DNA of 64,000 nt from Variovorax ginsengisoli (GTDB taxonomy: Bacteria; Pseudomonadota; Gammaproteobacteria; Burkholderiales; Burkholderiaceae_C): NCBI RefSeq assembly GCF_006438845.1, contig NZ_RCZJ01000002.1, positions 509,145-573,144 of the forward strand. Reading direction: 5' to 3'. How positions within the stretch are numbered: the stretch's first letter is position 1; every line of letters begins with the position of its first letter. Positions 35,792-44,077 of the stretch are shown one piece after another. The translations under genes were made by a program, and so were the position numbers. The notes below the pieces were generated by a model that made no database searches, was not told where the DNA came from, and was given only the letters and a program-made list of their open reading frames with translations.

Positions 35792-36691
35792 TCACTTCTT
35801 CGCGGCGTAGTCTTCCATGGGCTTGTCGTTCGGGTTGGCCCAGGCGTTCTTGGTGGCGTCCGACAGGGCCAGGCCGATCTTGACGTTCGACGGCGGGATC
35901 GGCTGCAGGAACCATTTGTCCCAGAGCTTCGCGAGGTCGCCGTTCTTGATCTGCGACTTGATGCTGTCGTCCACGGCCTTCTTGAACGCCGGATCGTCCT
36001 TGCGGATCATGATGGCGATCGGTTCGACGCTCAGCACTTCACCGACGATCTTGTAGTCGGCAGGCGCCTTCGACTTGGCAATGTTCGACGCGAGGATCGA
36101 ACCGTCCATCACGAACGCGTCGGCACGGCCCGATTCGAGCAGCAAGAAGCTGTCGGAGTGGTCCTTGCCGTACAGCTCCTTGAAGTCGATGCCGCCGGCG
36201 CGTTCGTTCTTGCGCAGGGTCTGCACCGACGTGGTGCCGGTGGTGGTCGCGACGGTCTTGCCGTTCAGGTCCTTGATGCCGGTGATGCCGGAGTTGGCCT
36301 TGACCGCGATGCGCACTTCCTCGACATAGGTCGTGACAGCGAAGGACACGTCCTTGGCGCGGGTGGCGTTGTTGGTGGTCGAACCGCATTCGAGGTCGAC
36401 GGTGCCGTTCTGCACCAGGGGCACGCGGTTTTGCGAGGTCACTGGCTGGTACTTGGTTTCCAGCTTCTTGCCCACGGCCTTCTCGAGGTCCTTGATGATG
36501 TTGGCGCAGACGTCGTAATGGAAACCGGTGTATTGGCCGTTGCCCAGCGTGTAGGAAAGACCGGAGGATTCGCGAACGCCCTCGGTGATGCTCCCCGAGG
36601 CCTTGATCTTGGCGAGGGTGTCGGTGGCTTGTGCGAACGCGCCGCCTGCGGCCGTGGCGGCGATGGCCAATGCCAAAACTTGCTTCTTCAT
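35792..36691 (-). CDS. gltI: Glutamate/aspartate-type ABC transporter binding protein
   Basis: 299 residues. Signal peptide MKKQVLALAIAATAAGGAFA is cut near residue 20. The mature part carries DTLAKIKASGSITEGVRESS, GFHYDVC and DLECGSTTNN, diagnostic of GltI-type class I binding proteins for glutamate/aspartate. It is the first gene of the gltIJKL unit. The 354-base upstream gap must contain its promoter. The next regulator gene, a LysR at 37046-38023, is transcribed in the same direction. Confidence 0.92.
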   Translation of the reverse strand: MKKQVLALAIAATAAGGAFAQATDTLAKIKASGSITEGVRESSGLSYTLGNGQYTGFHYDVCANIIKDLEKAVGKKLETKYQPVTSQNRVPLVQNGTVDLECGSTTNNATRAKDVSFAVTTYVEEVRIAVKANSGITGIKDLNGKTVATTTGTTSVQTLRKNERAGGIDFKELYGKDHSDSFLLLESGRADAFVMDGSILASNIAKSKAPADYKIVGEVLSVEPIAIMIRKDDPAFKKAVDDSIKSQIKNGDLAKLWDKWFLQPIPPSNVKIGLALSDATKNAWANPNDKPMEDYAAKK

Positions 36692-37045
36692 ACGAAACTC
36701 CTGATTGAAACTGAAACAGATACAACGAAATTCTAGACAGTCGCGCCTAAGGAAATACCCGGTCCAACCCGGTGCATTTCTCGGCACCAAGACCGCGCCG
36801 TGTGCTAGCTCGGCGCCGACGTGGTGCATCGGACCGTCGCCCCGCTTATTCCGGGAGACTAAGCAGTCTTTGTGCCCGGCCTGCCACTGGTGCGCGGCGG
36901 CATCCTTGCGGTTGTGACATACCGCACACTGCTGTGGCAGTCACAACGAACAGGCGGGACTGTAGGCGGGTCGCCGAACGCTGACCAATGCCGTATGCGC
37001 GCGCTTTCATGCGCCGACGTCATAGTTTGTGCAACGCAGCACGAT
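36692..37045. other. Upstream region of gltI, with a spaced inverted repeat
   Basis: No gene is seen in these 354 bases. GTTGTGAC at 36911-36918 is mirrored by GTCACAAC at 36940-36947, 21 bases apart, about 220-255 bases ahead of gltI. A smaller pair, GGTGC/GCACC, lies at 36771-36775 and 36784-36788. Either could be a regulator site; no promoter elements were convincing. Confidence 0.45.
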
Positions 37046-38023
37046 TCAGTGGGTCGGTTGCGTGTCGACGAGATGGGCCCACAGCGCGTCCACCGCCCGC
37101 TTGGATTGCACCGCTTCCTCATGCTGCCGGGCCGCGCGTGCCGCCTTCGGCGGCGCGACGGCCACGGGGCGCTCGCGGTAGGCGCGAATCTCCATGGTGG
37201 CTTCGAGACGGTCGATTTCTGGCGGCAGCGCGCTCACCAGCTTGCGGGCCTTGACCTCTTGGCGCACCGCGCTATGCGGCAGGAACGCAATGCCGTGGCC
37301 TTCGAGTGCCATCGCCTTCAGGCCCTCTGACATGTCGGTCTCATACACCCGGTCGAGATGGATCGCGGTGCCCGATTCCTTGATCAGCTGGTCGACGATG
37401 CCACTGAGGTAGGCGCCCGGCGCATAGCCGAGATACGGCAGCGGCTGGCCGGGCCGGCCGGGCAGGCGATAGCGCGGCGCGCCGTCGGCGTCGGGCTTGA
37501 CCCAGGGCGCGACCACCTCGTGGCCGAGCAGCACCATCTCGTAGCGGTTGGTGTCGAGCTGCAGCGGCTGCGACGGATGCTGGTAGGCGATGAGCACGTC
37601 GCAGCTCCCTTCCACAAGGCGCAGCACCGCGTCGTGCACGTTGAGCGCGATCAGCCGCGTCTTGAGCGGCCCGAAGTGCTCGCGCAGCGCGGTGATCCAG
37701 GGGGGAAAGAAGGTGAAGGCCAGTGTGTGCGGCAACGCGAACTCGATCACATCGTGCGCCGCCGCCGAATGGCCGCGCAGCATCGCGCGCGTGCTCTGCA
37801 AGCCCTGCAGCATTTCGATGGCCTGGCCGTAGAGCGTCTGCCCGGCCGGCGTGAGGCGCGTGGGGTAGGAAGACCGGTCGACCAGGTCAGTGCCGGCCCA
37901 GCCTTCGAGCGCCTGGATGCGTCGCGAGAAGGCCGGCTGCGTCACGTGGCGAAGTTGGGCGGAGCGGCTGAAGCTGCGGGTTTCAGCAAGGCTGACGAAG
38001 TCTTCGAGCCACTTGGTTTCCAT
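37046..38023 (-). CDS. LysR-family transcriptional regulator
   Basis: 325 residues. The winged helix-turn-helix occupies about residues 1-60 (METKWLEDFVSLAETRSFSR, AQLRHVTQPAFSRRIQALE), followed by a LysR substrate domain. It lies 55 bases downstream of the 2-hydroxyacid dehydrogenase gene on the same strand and upstream of gltI. Its target is not evident: both neighbours are candidates, and no divergent partner gene, the usual LysR arrangement, is present. Confidence 0.9.
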   Translation of the reverse strand: METKWLEDFVSLAETRSFSRSAQLRHVTQPAFSRRIQALEGWAGTDLVDRSSYPTRLTPAGQTLYGQAIEMLQGLQSTRAMLRGHSAAAHDVIEFALPHTLAFTFFPPWITALREHFGPLKTRLIALNVHDAVLRLVEGSCDVLIAYQHPSQPLQLDTNRYEMVLLGHEVVAPWVKPDADGAPRYRLPGRPGQPLPYLGYAPGAYLSGIVDQLIKESGTAIHLDRVYETDMSEGLKAMALEGHGIAFLPHSAVRQEVKARKLVSALPPEIDRLEATMEIRAYRERPVAVAPPKAARAARQHEEAVQSKRAVDALWAHLVDTQPTH

Positions 38024-38078
38024 GGGGCGCGATTATGTCCGCGGCCTGCCCCGAGCCCGGGTGTGTTTGCACTCGCCT

Positions 38079-39017
38079 TCAGATCGGCGACACCACGCCG
38101 TGCCCCGCAAAGTGCCCCTCCGCGTTCGCGAGAAAGCGATCGAACGAGGCTTGCGTCGCCTCGGGCGACCAGCCGGCCATGTGCGGCGTGATGATCAGGT
38201 TGTCGAGCCCGACCAGCGCCTCGGGCCGTGCCGGTTCGCTTTCGTAGACGTCGAGGCCGGCGCCGCCGATGCGCTTGTCGTGCAACGCGGCCGCCAGCGC
38301 CTCGGTGTCGACCACGCTGCCCCGGCCGATGTTGACCAGAAAGCCCTTCGGCCCCAATGCGTCGAGCACCTCGGCATTCACGATGTGGCGCGTTTCGGGC
38401 CCGCCGGGCGCTGCGCACACCAACATGTCGCTCCACGCGGCCAGGGCCTTCAGGCTGTCGAAATAGCGATGTGGCACGCCTTCCTTCGGACTGCGGTTGT
38501 GGTAGCCGATGGCCATGTCGAAACCACCCGCGCGCTTGGCGATCTTCTGGCCGATGGTGCCCAGTCCGAGGATGCCGAGCTTCTTGCCCGAAACATTGGG
38601 TGGTTGCGGAATCGCCAGGCGCCACACGCCCTCGCGGCACAGGCGATCGAGCTGATGGAAATTGCGCACCGCTGCGATCAAAAGGCCGAAGGCATGGTCG
38701 GCCACGCAGTCGTCGTTGGTGCCCTGCCCGTTCGCCAGCGCAATGCCGCGTGCCCGTGCGGCGGCGATGTCGACCATCTCGTAGCCCGCCCCCATGCAGC
38801 ACACCAGCTCCAGCGCCGGCATGGCCGCCATCTCTTCGGCGGTCAGGCCGAGCACCCCGATGGTCAGCACGGCGCGAAAGCGAGCGCCCTGCGTGGCGAT
38901 GGCGGCCGCCCGGTCTGCCGCCTCTGGGGCGTAGTGCAGGTCGAAACGCTCGCCGAGCCCCGCCTGGTGCGCGCGCGAGAGGTGGTTGAGTACGAGCAGC
39001 GGAATCTTGGCGGACAT
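38079..39017 (-). CDS. D-2-hydroxyacid dehydrogenase (NAD(P)-dependent)
   Basis: 312 residues. The Rossmann motif is LGILGLGTIGQ (Gly151, Gly153, Gly156), and the catalytic residues are Arg232 (NIGRGSVVD), Glu261 (DVYESEP) and His279 (TPHMAGW). Short length and the MGAGYEMVDI segment place it with glyoxylate/hydroxypyruvate reductase-like enzymes. It reduces a 2-keto acid in the cytoplasm; the natural substrate is not determined. An alternative longer start has no homology support. It lies between the Atm1-type exporter and the LysR gene. Confidence 0.9.
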   Translation of the reverse strand: MSAKIPLLVLNHLSRAHQAGLGERFDLHYAPEAADRAAAIATQGARFRAVLTIGVLGLTAEEMAAMPALELVCCMGAGYEMVDIAAARARGIALANGQGTNDDCVADHAFGLLIAAVRNFHQLDRLCREGVWRLAIPQPPNVSGKKLGILGLGTIGQKIAKRAGGFDMAIGYHNRSPKEGVPHRYFDSLKALAAWSDMLVCAAPGGPETRHIVNAEVLDALGPKGFLVNIGRGSVVDTEALAAALHDKRIGGAGLDVYESEPARPEALVGLDNLIITPHMAGWSPEATQASFDRFLANAEGHFAGHGVVSPI

Positions 39018-39049
39018 GTCTGGAGAGTTCCTTGGGAAGTTGAAAGCGT

Positions 39050-40885
39050 TCAAAGCACGACCGGCGCGGCCTCGACCTTCTGCAAGGTCCACATTTGCGC
39101 ATAGCGTCCCTGGCGCGCGAGCAGATCGACATGGGTGCCGCGCTCGACCACCACGCCGCTCTCGAGCACGAGGATCTCGTGCGCATCGACCACGGTCGAC
39201 AGGCGGTGCGCGATGACCAGGGTGGTCTTGTTCTGCGCCGCACTCTTGAGTTCGGCCTGGATGGCGCGCTCGTTGGCCGAATCCAACGCCGACGTGGCTT
39301 CGTCGAAGATCACGATCGGCGGGTTCTTCAGCAGCGTGCGCGCGATCGCCACGCGTTGCTTCTCGCCGCCAGACAGCTTGAGCCCTCGCTCGCCCACGGT
39401 GGTGGCGTAGCCCTTCGGCGTGGCGGCGATGAAGCCGTGGATGCGCGCCGCCTGCGCGGCGGCCTCCACCTGCTCGCGCGTCGCGCCCGGCCGGCCGTAG
39501 GCGATGTTGTATTCGATGGTGTCGTTGAAGAGCACCGTGTCCTGCGGCACGATGCCGATGGCCTGGCGCAGGCTGGCCTGGGTCACGGTACGGATGTCTT
39601 CACCGCCGATGGTGATGCGCCCGTCCTGCACGTCATAGAAGCGGTAGAGCAGCCGTGCCAGCGTCGACTTTCCGGAACCCGAAGGGCCGACGACCGCCAC
39701 CGTCTTGCCGGCCGGAATCTCGAAGCTCACGTGCTGGAGAATCGGCCGGTCCGGCTCGTAGGCGAAGCTCACATCCTCGAAGTGCACGGTGCCGTCAGGC
39801 TGGGCCAGGGGCTTGGCGTCGGCGCCGTCGCGCACCTCGCGCTCCTTCTCCATCAAGACGAACATCTTGTCGAGATCGGTCAGACTCTGCTTGATCTCGC
39901 GGTAGATCACGCCCAGGAAGTTCAGCGGGATGTAGAGCTGGATCATGAAGGCGTTGACCATCACCAGGTCGCCCAGCGTCATGCGGCCCTCGACCACGCC
40001 CGCCGTGGCGCGCCACAGCATCAGCACCAGGCTCACCGCGATCAGCAGCTGCTGGCCTGTATTGAGCAACGACAGCGTACGCTGGCTCTTGATGGCGGCC
40101 TTGCGGTAGCGGTCGAGGCTGGCGTCATAGCGACCGGCCTCGAACTCCTCGTTGTTGAAGTACTTGACGGTCTCGTAGTTCAGCAACGAGTCGACCGCGC
40201 GGCTCTGCGCGACGGAATCGAGCTCGTTCATGGTCTTGCGGAACTGCGTGCGCCACTCGGTCACGGTCACGGTGAAGGTGATGTAGAGCACCAGCGCGGC
40301 ACCGGTGATCCAGACGAACAGCGCGTCGAACTTCACGCCCAGGATGGTCAGTACCAGCACCAACTCGACGATGGTCGGCACGATGCTGTAGAGCGACATC
40401 GAGATCAGCGAATGCACGCCGCGCGTGCCGCGCTCGATGTCGCGCGTCATGCCACCGGTCTGGCGTTCCAGGTGAAAGCGCAGGCTCAGCGCATGCAGGT
40501 GGCGAAAGACCTCCAGCGAGATGCGCCGCGCCGCGCCCTCGGTTGCCTTGGCGAAGACCAGTTCACGCAGCTCGTTGAAGAGCGACGTCGACAGCCGCAG
40601 CAGCCCGTAGGCCAGCAGCAAGCCGATCGGCACCACCAGCAACGCCTGCGCCATGTCCGGCTTGGGCGTCATGGTGTCGACCAGGTTCTTCAGCAACACC
40701 GGTACACCGACATTGGCGACCTTGGCGCCGATCATGAAAGTCAGCGCGGCGAGCACGCGCCACTTGTAGTCCCACAGGTAAGGAAAAAGGCGGCGCAGCG
40801 TGGCCCAATCGGACCGGTCGCTGCGCTGTGGCGCGAGGCCAGGCGTGTGGTGAGGGGGAGCGAGGGCTTCGCCGCTGCGGCGCAT
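39050..40885 (-). CDS. Atm1/ABCB7-type ABC exporter, permease fused to ATPase
   Basis: 611 residues. Six membrane helices (about 40-330) precede a nucleotide-binding domain with Walker [10 protein letters not shown] (about 400-408), signature LSGGEKQR and Walker B IVIFDEATSALD. The residues that bind glutathione in bacterial Atm1 are conserved: Arg212 and Arg216 (TEWRTQFRK) and Asn275 with Gln278 (NTGQQ), as is the family segment KYFNNEEFEAGRYD. It probably exports glutathione conjugates or metal-thiol complexes and may contribute to metal detoxification. The ATG at 40885 was preferred to a TTG three codons upstream. It is divergent from yciA with a 39-base gap. Confidence 0.9.
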   Translation of the reverse strand: MRRSGEALAPPHHTPGLAPQRSDRSDWATLRRLFPYLWDYKWRVLAALTFMIGAKVANVGVPVLLKNLVDTMTPKPDMAQALLVVPIGLLLAYGLLRLSTSLFNELRELVFAKATEGAARRISLEVFRHLHALSLRFHLERQTGGMTRDIERGTRGVHSLISMSLYSIVPTIVELVLVLTILGVKFDALFVWITGAALVLYITFTVTVTEWRTQFRKTMNELDSVAQSRAVDSLLNYETVKYFNNEEFEAGRYDASLDRYRKAAIKSQRTLSLLNTGQQLLIAVSLVLMLWRATAGVVEGRMTLGDLVMVNAFMIQLYIPLNFLGVIYREIKQSLTDLDKMFVLMEKEREVRDGADAKPLAQPDGTVHFEDVSFAYEPDRPILQHVSFEIPAGKTVAVVGPSGSGKSTLARLLYRFYDVQDGRITIGGEDIRTVTQASLRQAIGIVPQDTVLFNDTIEYNIAYGRPGATREQVEAAAQAARIHGFIAATPKGYATTVGERGLKLSGGEKQRVAIARTLLKNPPIVIFDEATSALDSANERAIQAELKSAAQNKTTLVIAHRLSTVVDAHEILVLESGVVVERGTHVDLLARQGRYAQMWTLQKVEAAPVVL

Positions 40886-40924
40886 CGGGGACAATCTTCG
40901 GAGTTATTTCTCCAGATTGTGCCC

Positions 40925-41353
40925 ATGTCCGATTCTCCCAGTGCCCCCGTGGCTGCCACCCTCCAGAGCCTGCCGGTCGACATGGAGCTGGTGCTCAAGG
41001 TGATCCCGATGCCGGGCGACGTCAACGCCAACGGCGACATCTTCGGCGGCTGGGTGATGGCGCAGTGCGACCTGGCCGGCTCGGTGATTCCGGCCCGCTA
41101 CACGCAGGGCCGCATGGCCACGGTGGCAGTCAACGAATTCGTCTTCAAGCAGCCGGTGCGTATTGGCGACATCCTGTCGTTCTACTCGAAGCTGGTGCGC
41201 GTCGGCCGCACGTCGGTCACGGTGATGGTCGAGGTGTTCGCCGAGCGCTTCCAGGCGCAGGGCGCCTACGTCAAGGTGACCCAGGCAACCTTCACGTACG
41301 TCGCCATCGACGACAACGGCCGGCCGCGGCCCATCGAGGCCGCAGTAGCCTGA
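40925..41353 (+). CDS. yciA: Acyl-CoA thioesterase YciA-like (hotdog fold)
   Basis: 142 residues. A single hotdog domain with PMPGDVNANGDIFGGWVMAQ, where the Asn/Asp pair lies in the active site, and the conserved NEFVFKQPVRIGD strand. YciA enzymes hydrolyse a wide range of acyl-CoAs in the cytoplasm, adjusting CoA pools. The gene stands alone, divergent from the Atm1-type exporter, and ends 10 bases before the stop of the convergent binding-protein gene. Confidence 0.9.
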   Translation: MSDSPSAPVAATLQSLPVDMELVLKVIPMPGDVNANGDIFGGWVMAQCDLAGSVIPARYTQGRMATVAVNEFVFKQPVRIGDILSFYSKLVRVGRTSVTVMVEVFAERFQAQGAYVKVTQATFTYVAIDDNGRPRPIEAAVA

Positions 41354-41363
41354 GCCCGTCGCC

Positions 41364-42368
41364 TCACGGCGCCATGCGCGTCGCCTTGTCGAGATAGTCG
41401 TTGGTGAAGAGCGTGGCCGGCTCGTAGGCTTTCTCGATGCCGATCATTTCCTTCACCAGGTCGTAGTCGGACTTGACGCGCGCGCCGTCGAACGCGCCCA
41501 GCGCCACCTTGGTCGTGGTGTCGTCGCGCATCAGCTGCTTGATGCGCTCCCACTGGTCGCGCTGGTTGTCGGGGCTGAGGCCGCTCACGGTCGCGGTCAA
41601 GGCCTCGAGGCAGGGCGCAAAGTCCTTCACGCAGGCGGCGTAGGCGCGCTGAGTGACCGCCACGAACTTCTTCACGCGTTCCGGATTGGCCTTCAGGTAA
41701 GCACCGTTCACGACCAGCGAATTGCCGTAGACATTGACGCCGATGTTGCGCCAGGCCACGAAACCCAGGTCGTCGCCGAACTCCTTCACCTTCAGGTCAT
41801 GCTCGTTGTAGAAGTCGCTGATGATGTCGACCGACTTGCTCTTGAGCGCGCCGACCTTGGCCTGCGGGCTGAGGTTGACGAAGTTGACCGCCGCCGGGTC
41901 GATGCCCGTCTTCTTCGCGAAGGCCGGCCACATAAGGCGCGCTGCATCGCCCGGCGGGTTACCGATCTTTCGGCCCGCGAAGTCCTTGGGACCGCCGATG
42001 CCCGACGACTTCAGCCAATAGAAGCCCTGCGGGCTGTTGGCGTAGATCACCATGATGGCTTTCAAGTCCGCGCCCTTGCCGACGGCCTGGATCGCGGTCG
42101 GCAGGTCGGCGATGCCGAGGTTGGCGCCACCCGATCCCACGCGCTGCGCCGACAGCGCCGAGCCCTTGCCGGCCTCGATGCCGAGATCGATGCCCGCCTC
42201 GGTGTACCACCCCTTGGCCTTCGCGAAGTAGATGGGCGCGTGGTCGGCCGTGGGCGTCCAGTTGAGCATCAGGTTCATCGCGTCGGCCGCGCACGCGGCG
42301 CCACCCGCGGTGGCGAGCGCCACGGCGCACAGAAGGGGACGCAGGGCGGAAGACACTCGTGTACGCAT
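41364..42368 (-). CDS. ABC transporter binding protein, NMT1/THI5-like
   Basis: 334 residues with a signal peptide (cut near residue 27, AACAA-D). The mature start LNWTPTADHAPIYFAKAKG closely follows the pattern of ThiY-type pyrimidine-binding proteins and related nitrate/taurine-type proteins (NMT1 family). It is the periplasmic receptor for the permease at 43256-44077 and the ATPase at 47070-47861, but is transcribed away from them. A sigma70-type promoter on the minus strand (TTGCTC, 17 bases, TAATAT at 42438-42410) has a TetR-type palindrome in its spacer. TGGAGCG precedes the ATG. Confidence 0.88.
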   Translation of the reverse strand: MRTRVSSALRPLLCAVALATAGGAACAADAMNLMLNWTPTADHAPIYFAKAKGWYTEAGIDLGIEAGKGSALSAQRVGSGGANLGIADLPTAIQAVGKGADLKAIMVIYANSPQGFYWLKSSGIGGPKDFAGRKIGNPPGDAARLMWPAFAKKTGIDPAAVNFVNLSPQAKVGALKSKSVDIISDFYNEHDLKVKEFGDDLGFVAWRNIGVNVYGNSLVVNGAYLKANPERVKKFVAVTQRAYAACVKDFAPCLEALTATVSGLSPDNQRDQWERIKQLMRDDTTTKVALGAFDGARVKSDYDLVKEMIGIEKAYEPATLFTNDYLDKATRMAP

Positions 42369-42409
42369 GGATCGCTCCAGAATGGAAGGGTGGATCGGAA
42401 CTAGAATTT

Positions 42410-42438
42410 ATATTACCAACTGTTTGGTTGACGAGCAA
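42410..42438 (-). promoter_or_regulatory. Promoter of the binding-protein gene overlapped by TetR-type operator copy 1
   Basis: On the minus strand, -35 TTGCTC (42438-42433) and -10 TAATAT (42415-42410) are 17 bases apart. The spacer holds the palindrome-like site seen on the plus strand as ACCAACTGTTTGGTTGAC (42415-42432). A TTGACG on the plus strand (42428-42433) may serve the divergent tetR-type gene. Confidence 0.7.
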
Positions 42439-42475
42439 TTGGCAGCAATCCGGATTAGCAAGAGGCATACCATTC

Positions 42476-43144
42476 ATGGCTTCCACTCCCACCCTCGCCG
42501 CGCGCAAGAAGCCGGGCATCGCGGCACCCGCACGGCGAGATGCGGCGGCAACGCGCGACGCCCTCACGGCCGCAGCGGTGGCGGAGTTCTCGCGCAACGG
42601 TTTCGCCGGCGCACGGGTCGACGAGATCGCGCGCGCCGCAGGCGTCAACAAACAGCTCGTCTACCACTACTTCGACAGCAAGCAGGGCCTCTACCTCGTC
42701 GCGCTCGAATCGGTGTACGCCGAGATCCGCGAGAAGGAGCAGGGCCTGTCGCTCGGGGAGCTTGCACCGGTGGAGGCCATGACGCAGCTCATCGGCTTTT
42801 CCTTCGATTACCTGGCCGAACACCCCGAATTCATCGCCCTGCTGACCGATGAGAACCGCAACCAGGGCAGCCACATCCTCGCGTCGGAGCGCTTGCAGAA
42901 AATGCACTCGCCGTTCATCGAGATGCTCGAGGCCACGCTCGAGCGCGGTGCCAAGGAGGGGGTGTTCCGCAATGACTTCGACGCCATCAACGTCTACATC
43001 TCGATCGCCGGCATTTCCTACTTCTTCTTTTCGAACAACCACACGCTGTCCGCCATCTTCGGCAAGTCGCTGAGCCTGCGCGGCGCGCAGTCGCAGCGGC
43101 GGCGCCACGTGATCGCCTTTGCGCTGAACGCATTGCGGCCTTGA
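42476..43144 (+). CDS. TetR-family transcriptional regulator of the ABC/epimerase locus
   Basis: 222 residues. The helix-turn-helix lies at about residues 25-70 (RVDEIARAAGVNKQLVYHYF), followed by a helical ligand domain with FDYLAEHPEFIALLTDENRN, typical of a large TetR subgroup. It sits between the divergent binding-protein gene and the permease operon, and nearly identical palindromes lie on both sides, so it is very probably an autoregulated repressor of both transcripts. AAGAGG lies 11 bases before the ATG. The ligand is unknown, presumably the transported compound. Confidence 0.9.
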   Translation: MASTPTLAARKKPGIAAPARRDAAATRDALTAAAVAEFSRNGFAGARVDEIARAAGVNKQLVYHYFDSKQGLYLVALESVYAEIREKEQGLSLGELAPVEAMTQLIGFSFDYLAEHPEFIALLTDENRNQGSHILASERLQKMHSPFIEMLEATLERGAKEGVFRNDFDAINVYISIAGISYFFFSNNHTLSAIFGKSLSLRGAQSQRRRHVIAFALNALRP

Positions 43145-43180
43145 GCGCGGGACGCACCCGATTCGGGGTACACGTGTTTT

Positions 43181-43222
43181 ATCAACCGTCTGGTTGACTG
43201 GACGGCTGGTGGATCCTATGAT
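43181..43222 (+). promoter_or_regulatory. Permease-operon promoter overlapped by TetR-type operator copy 2
   Basis: TCAACCGTCTGGTTGA (43182-43197) is an inverted repeat of 6-bp arms around 4 bases. It overlaps the -35 TTGACT (43194-43199), followed after 17 bases by the -10 TATGAT (43217-43222). The match to the other copy runs over about 18 bases. Confidence 0.75.
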
Positions 43223-43255
43223 TTCGCCACGACGGCTTTCCCAGGACACTTGCAC

Positions 43256-44077
43256 ATGACGGCTCTCGATACCGGCGCCACGGCCGGCCTGCCGACCGCC
43301 ACGCCCGCGACGGCGAGCGAACGCCCGGCGTGGCAACGGTGGGCCGCCGTGGTGGGCGTGCACCTCGCGGCGGTCGGCCTGTGGGAGGCGGCGGTTCGTT
43401 TCTTCGCGATCCAGACCTTCATCCTGCCGGCGCCCTCGCGCGTGCTGGCCACCTTGGCCAACGACAACTACAAGTGGCTGTCGAACACCGGCGTCACGGC
43501 GCTCGAGGTGTTCGGCGGCTACGCGCTCGCGCTGGTGCTCGGCATCCTGTGCGCCCTGCTCTTCATCACCAGCCGCCGGCTGATGCTGCTGGCCTTTCCG
43601 TTGCTGGTCACGCTCAACATGATCCCGAAGGTGGCGATGGGGCCGTTGATCATCGTGTGGTTCAGCTACGGCATCGGGCCGAACATCCTGATCACCTTCA
43701 GCCTCTGCTTCTTTCCGATCCTGCTGACCACCATCCGCGGCCTGAACGAAACCGAGCCCGACCTGCTGAACCTGGTGCGCGCGCTCAAGGGCTCGCGCTG
43801 GCAACTGTTCCGCTACATCCAGTTGCCGGGCTCGCTGCCGTACGTGTTCTCGGGCATGAAGGTCGCCACCATCCTGGCTGTCGCGGGCGCCGTGGTGGGC
43901 GAATTCATCGCATCGGACAAGGGCCTGGGCTATTTGATGATCCAGGTGCAGGCCTCGCTCGACACGCCCGCCGTCTTCATGGCGGTGCTGCTGATCACCG
44001 CGCTCGGCGTGCTGCTCTACCTGCTGGTGCTTCTGCTCGAGCAGCTCTTCATCACCCAGGACGCCCGCATCCAATGA
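43256..44077 (+). CDS. ABC transporter permease (nitrate/taurine/ThiX type)
   Basis: 273 residues with about six membrane segments. The C-terminal EAA loop (NLVRALKGSRWQLFRYIQLP) contacts the ATPase. The family moves small anionic or heterocyclic compounds such as taurine, nitrate or thiamin pyrimidines. It is the first gene of a five-gene unit and ends in a 4-base overlap with the epimerase-like gene, so transport and the embedded enzymes are translated together. AGGA lies 9 bases before the ATG; a TTG two codons earlier is also possible. Confidence 0.9.
   Translation: MTALDTGATAGLPTATPATASERPAWQRWAAVVGVHLAAVGLWEAAVRFFAIQTFILPAPSRVLATLANDNYKWLSNTGVTALEVFGGYALALVLGILCALLFITSRRLMLLAFPLLVTLNMIPKVAMGPLIIVWFSYGIGPNILITFSLCFFPILLTTIRGLNETEPDLLNLVRALKGSRWQLFRYIQLPGSLPYVFSGMKVATILAVAGAVVGEFIASDKGLGYLMIQVQASLDTPAVFMAVLLITALGVLLYLLVLLLEQLFITQDARIQ

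Noticed and set aside
36771..36788. NtrC-like GGTGC/GCACC pair upstream of gltI
   Set aside because: Arms are short, spacing differs from known NtrC sites, and no sigma54 promoter with correctly placed GG and GC was found.
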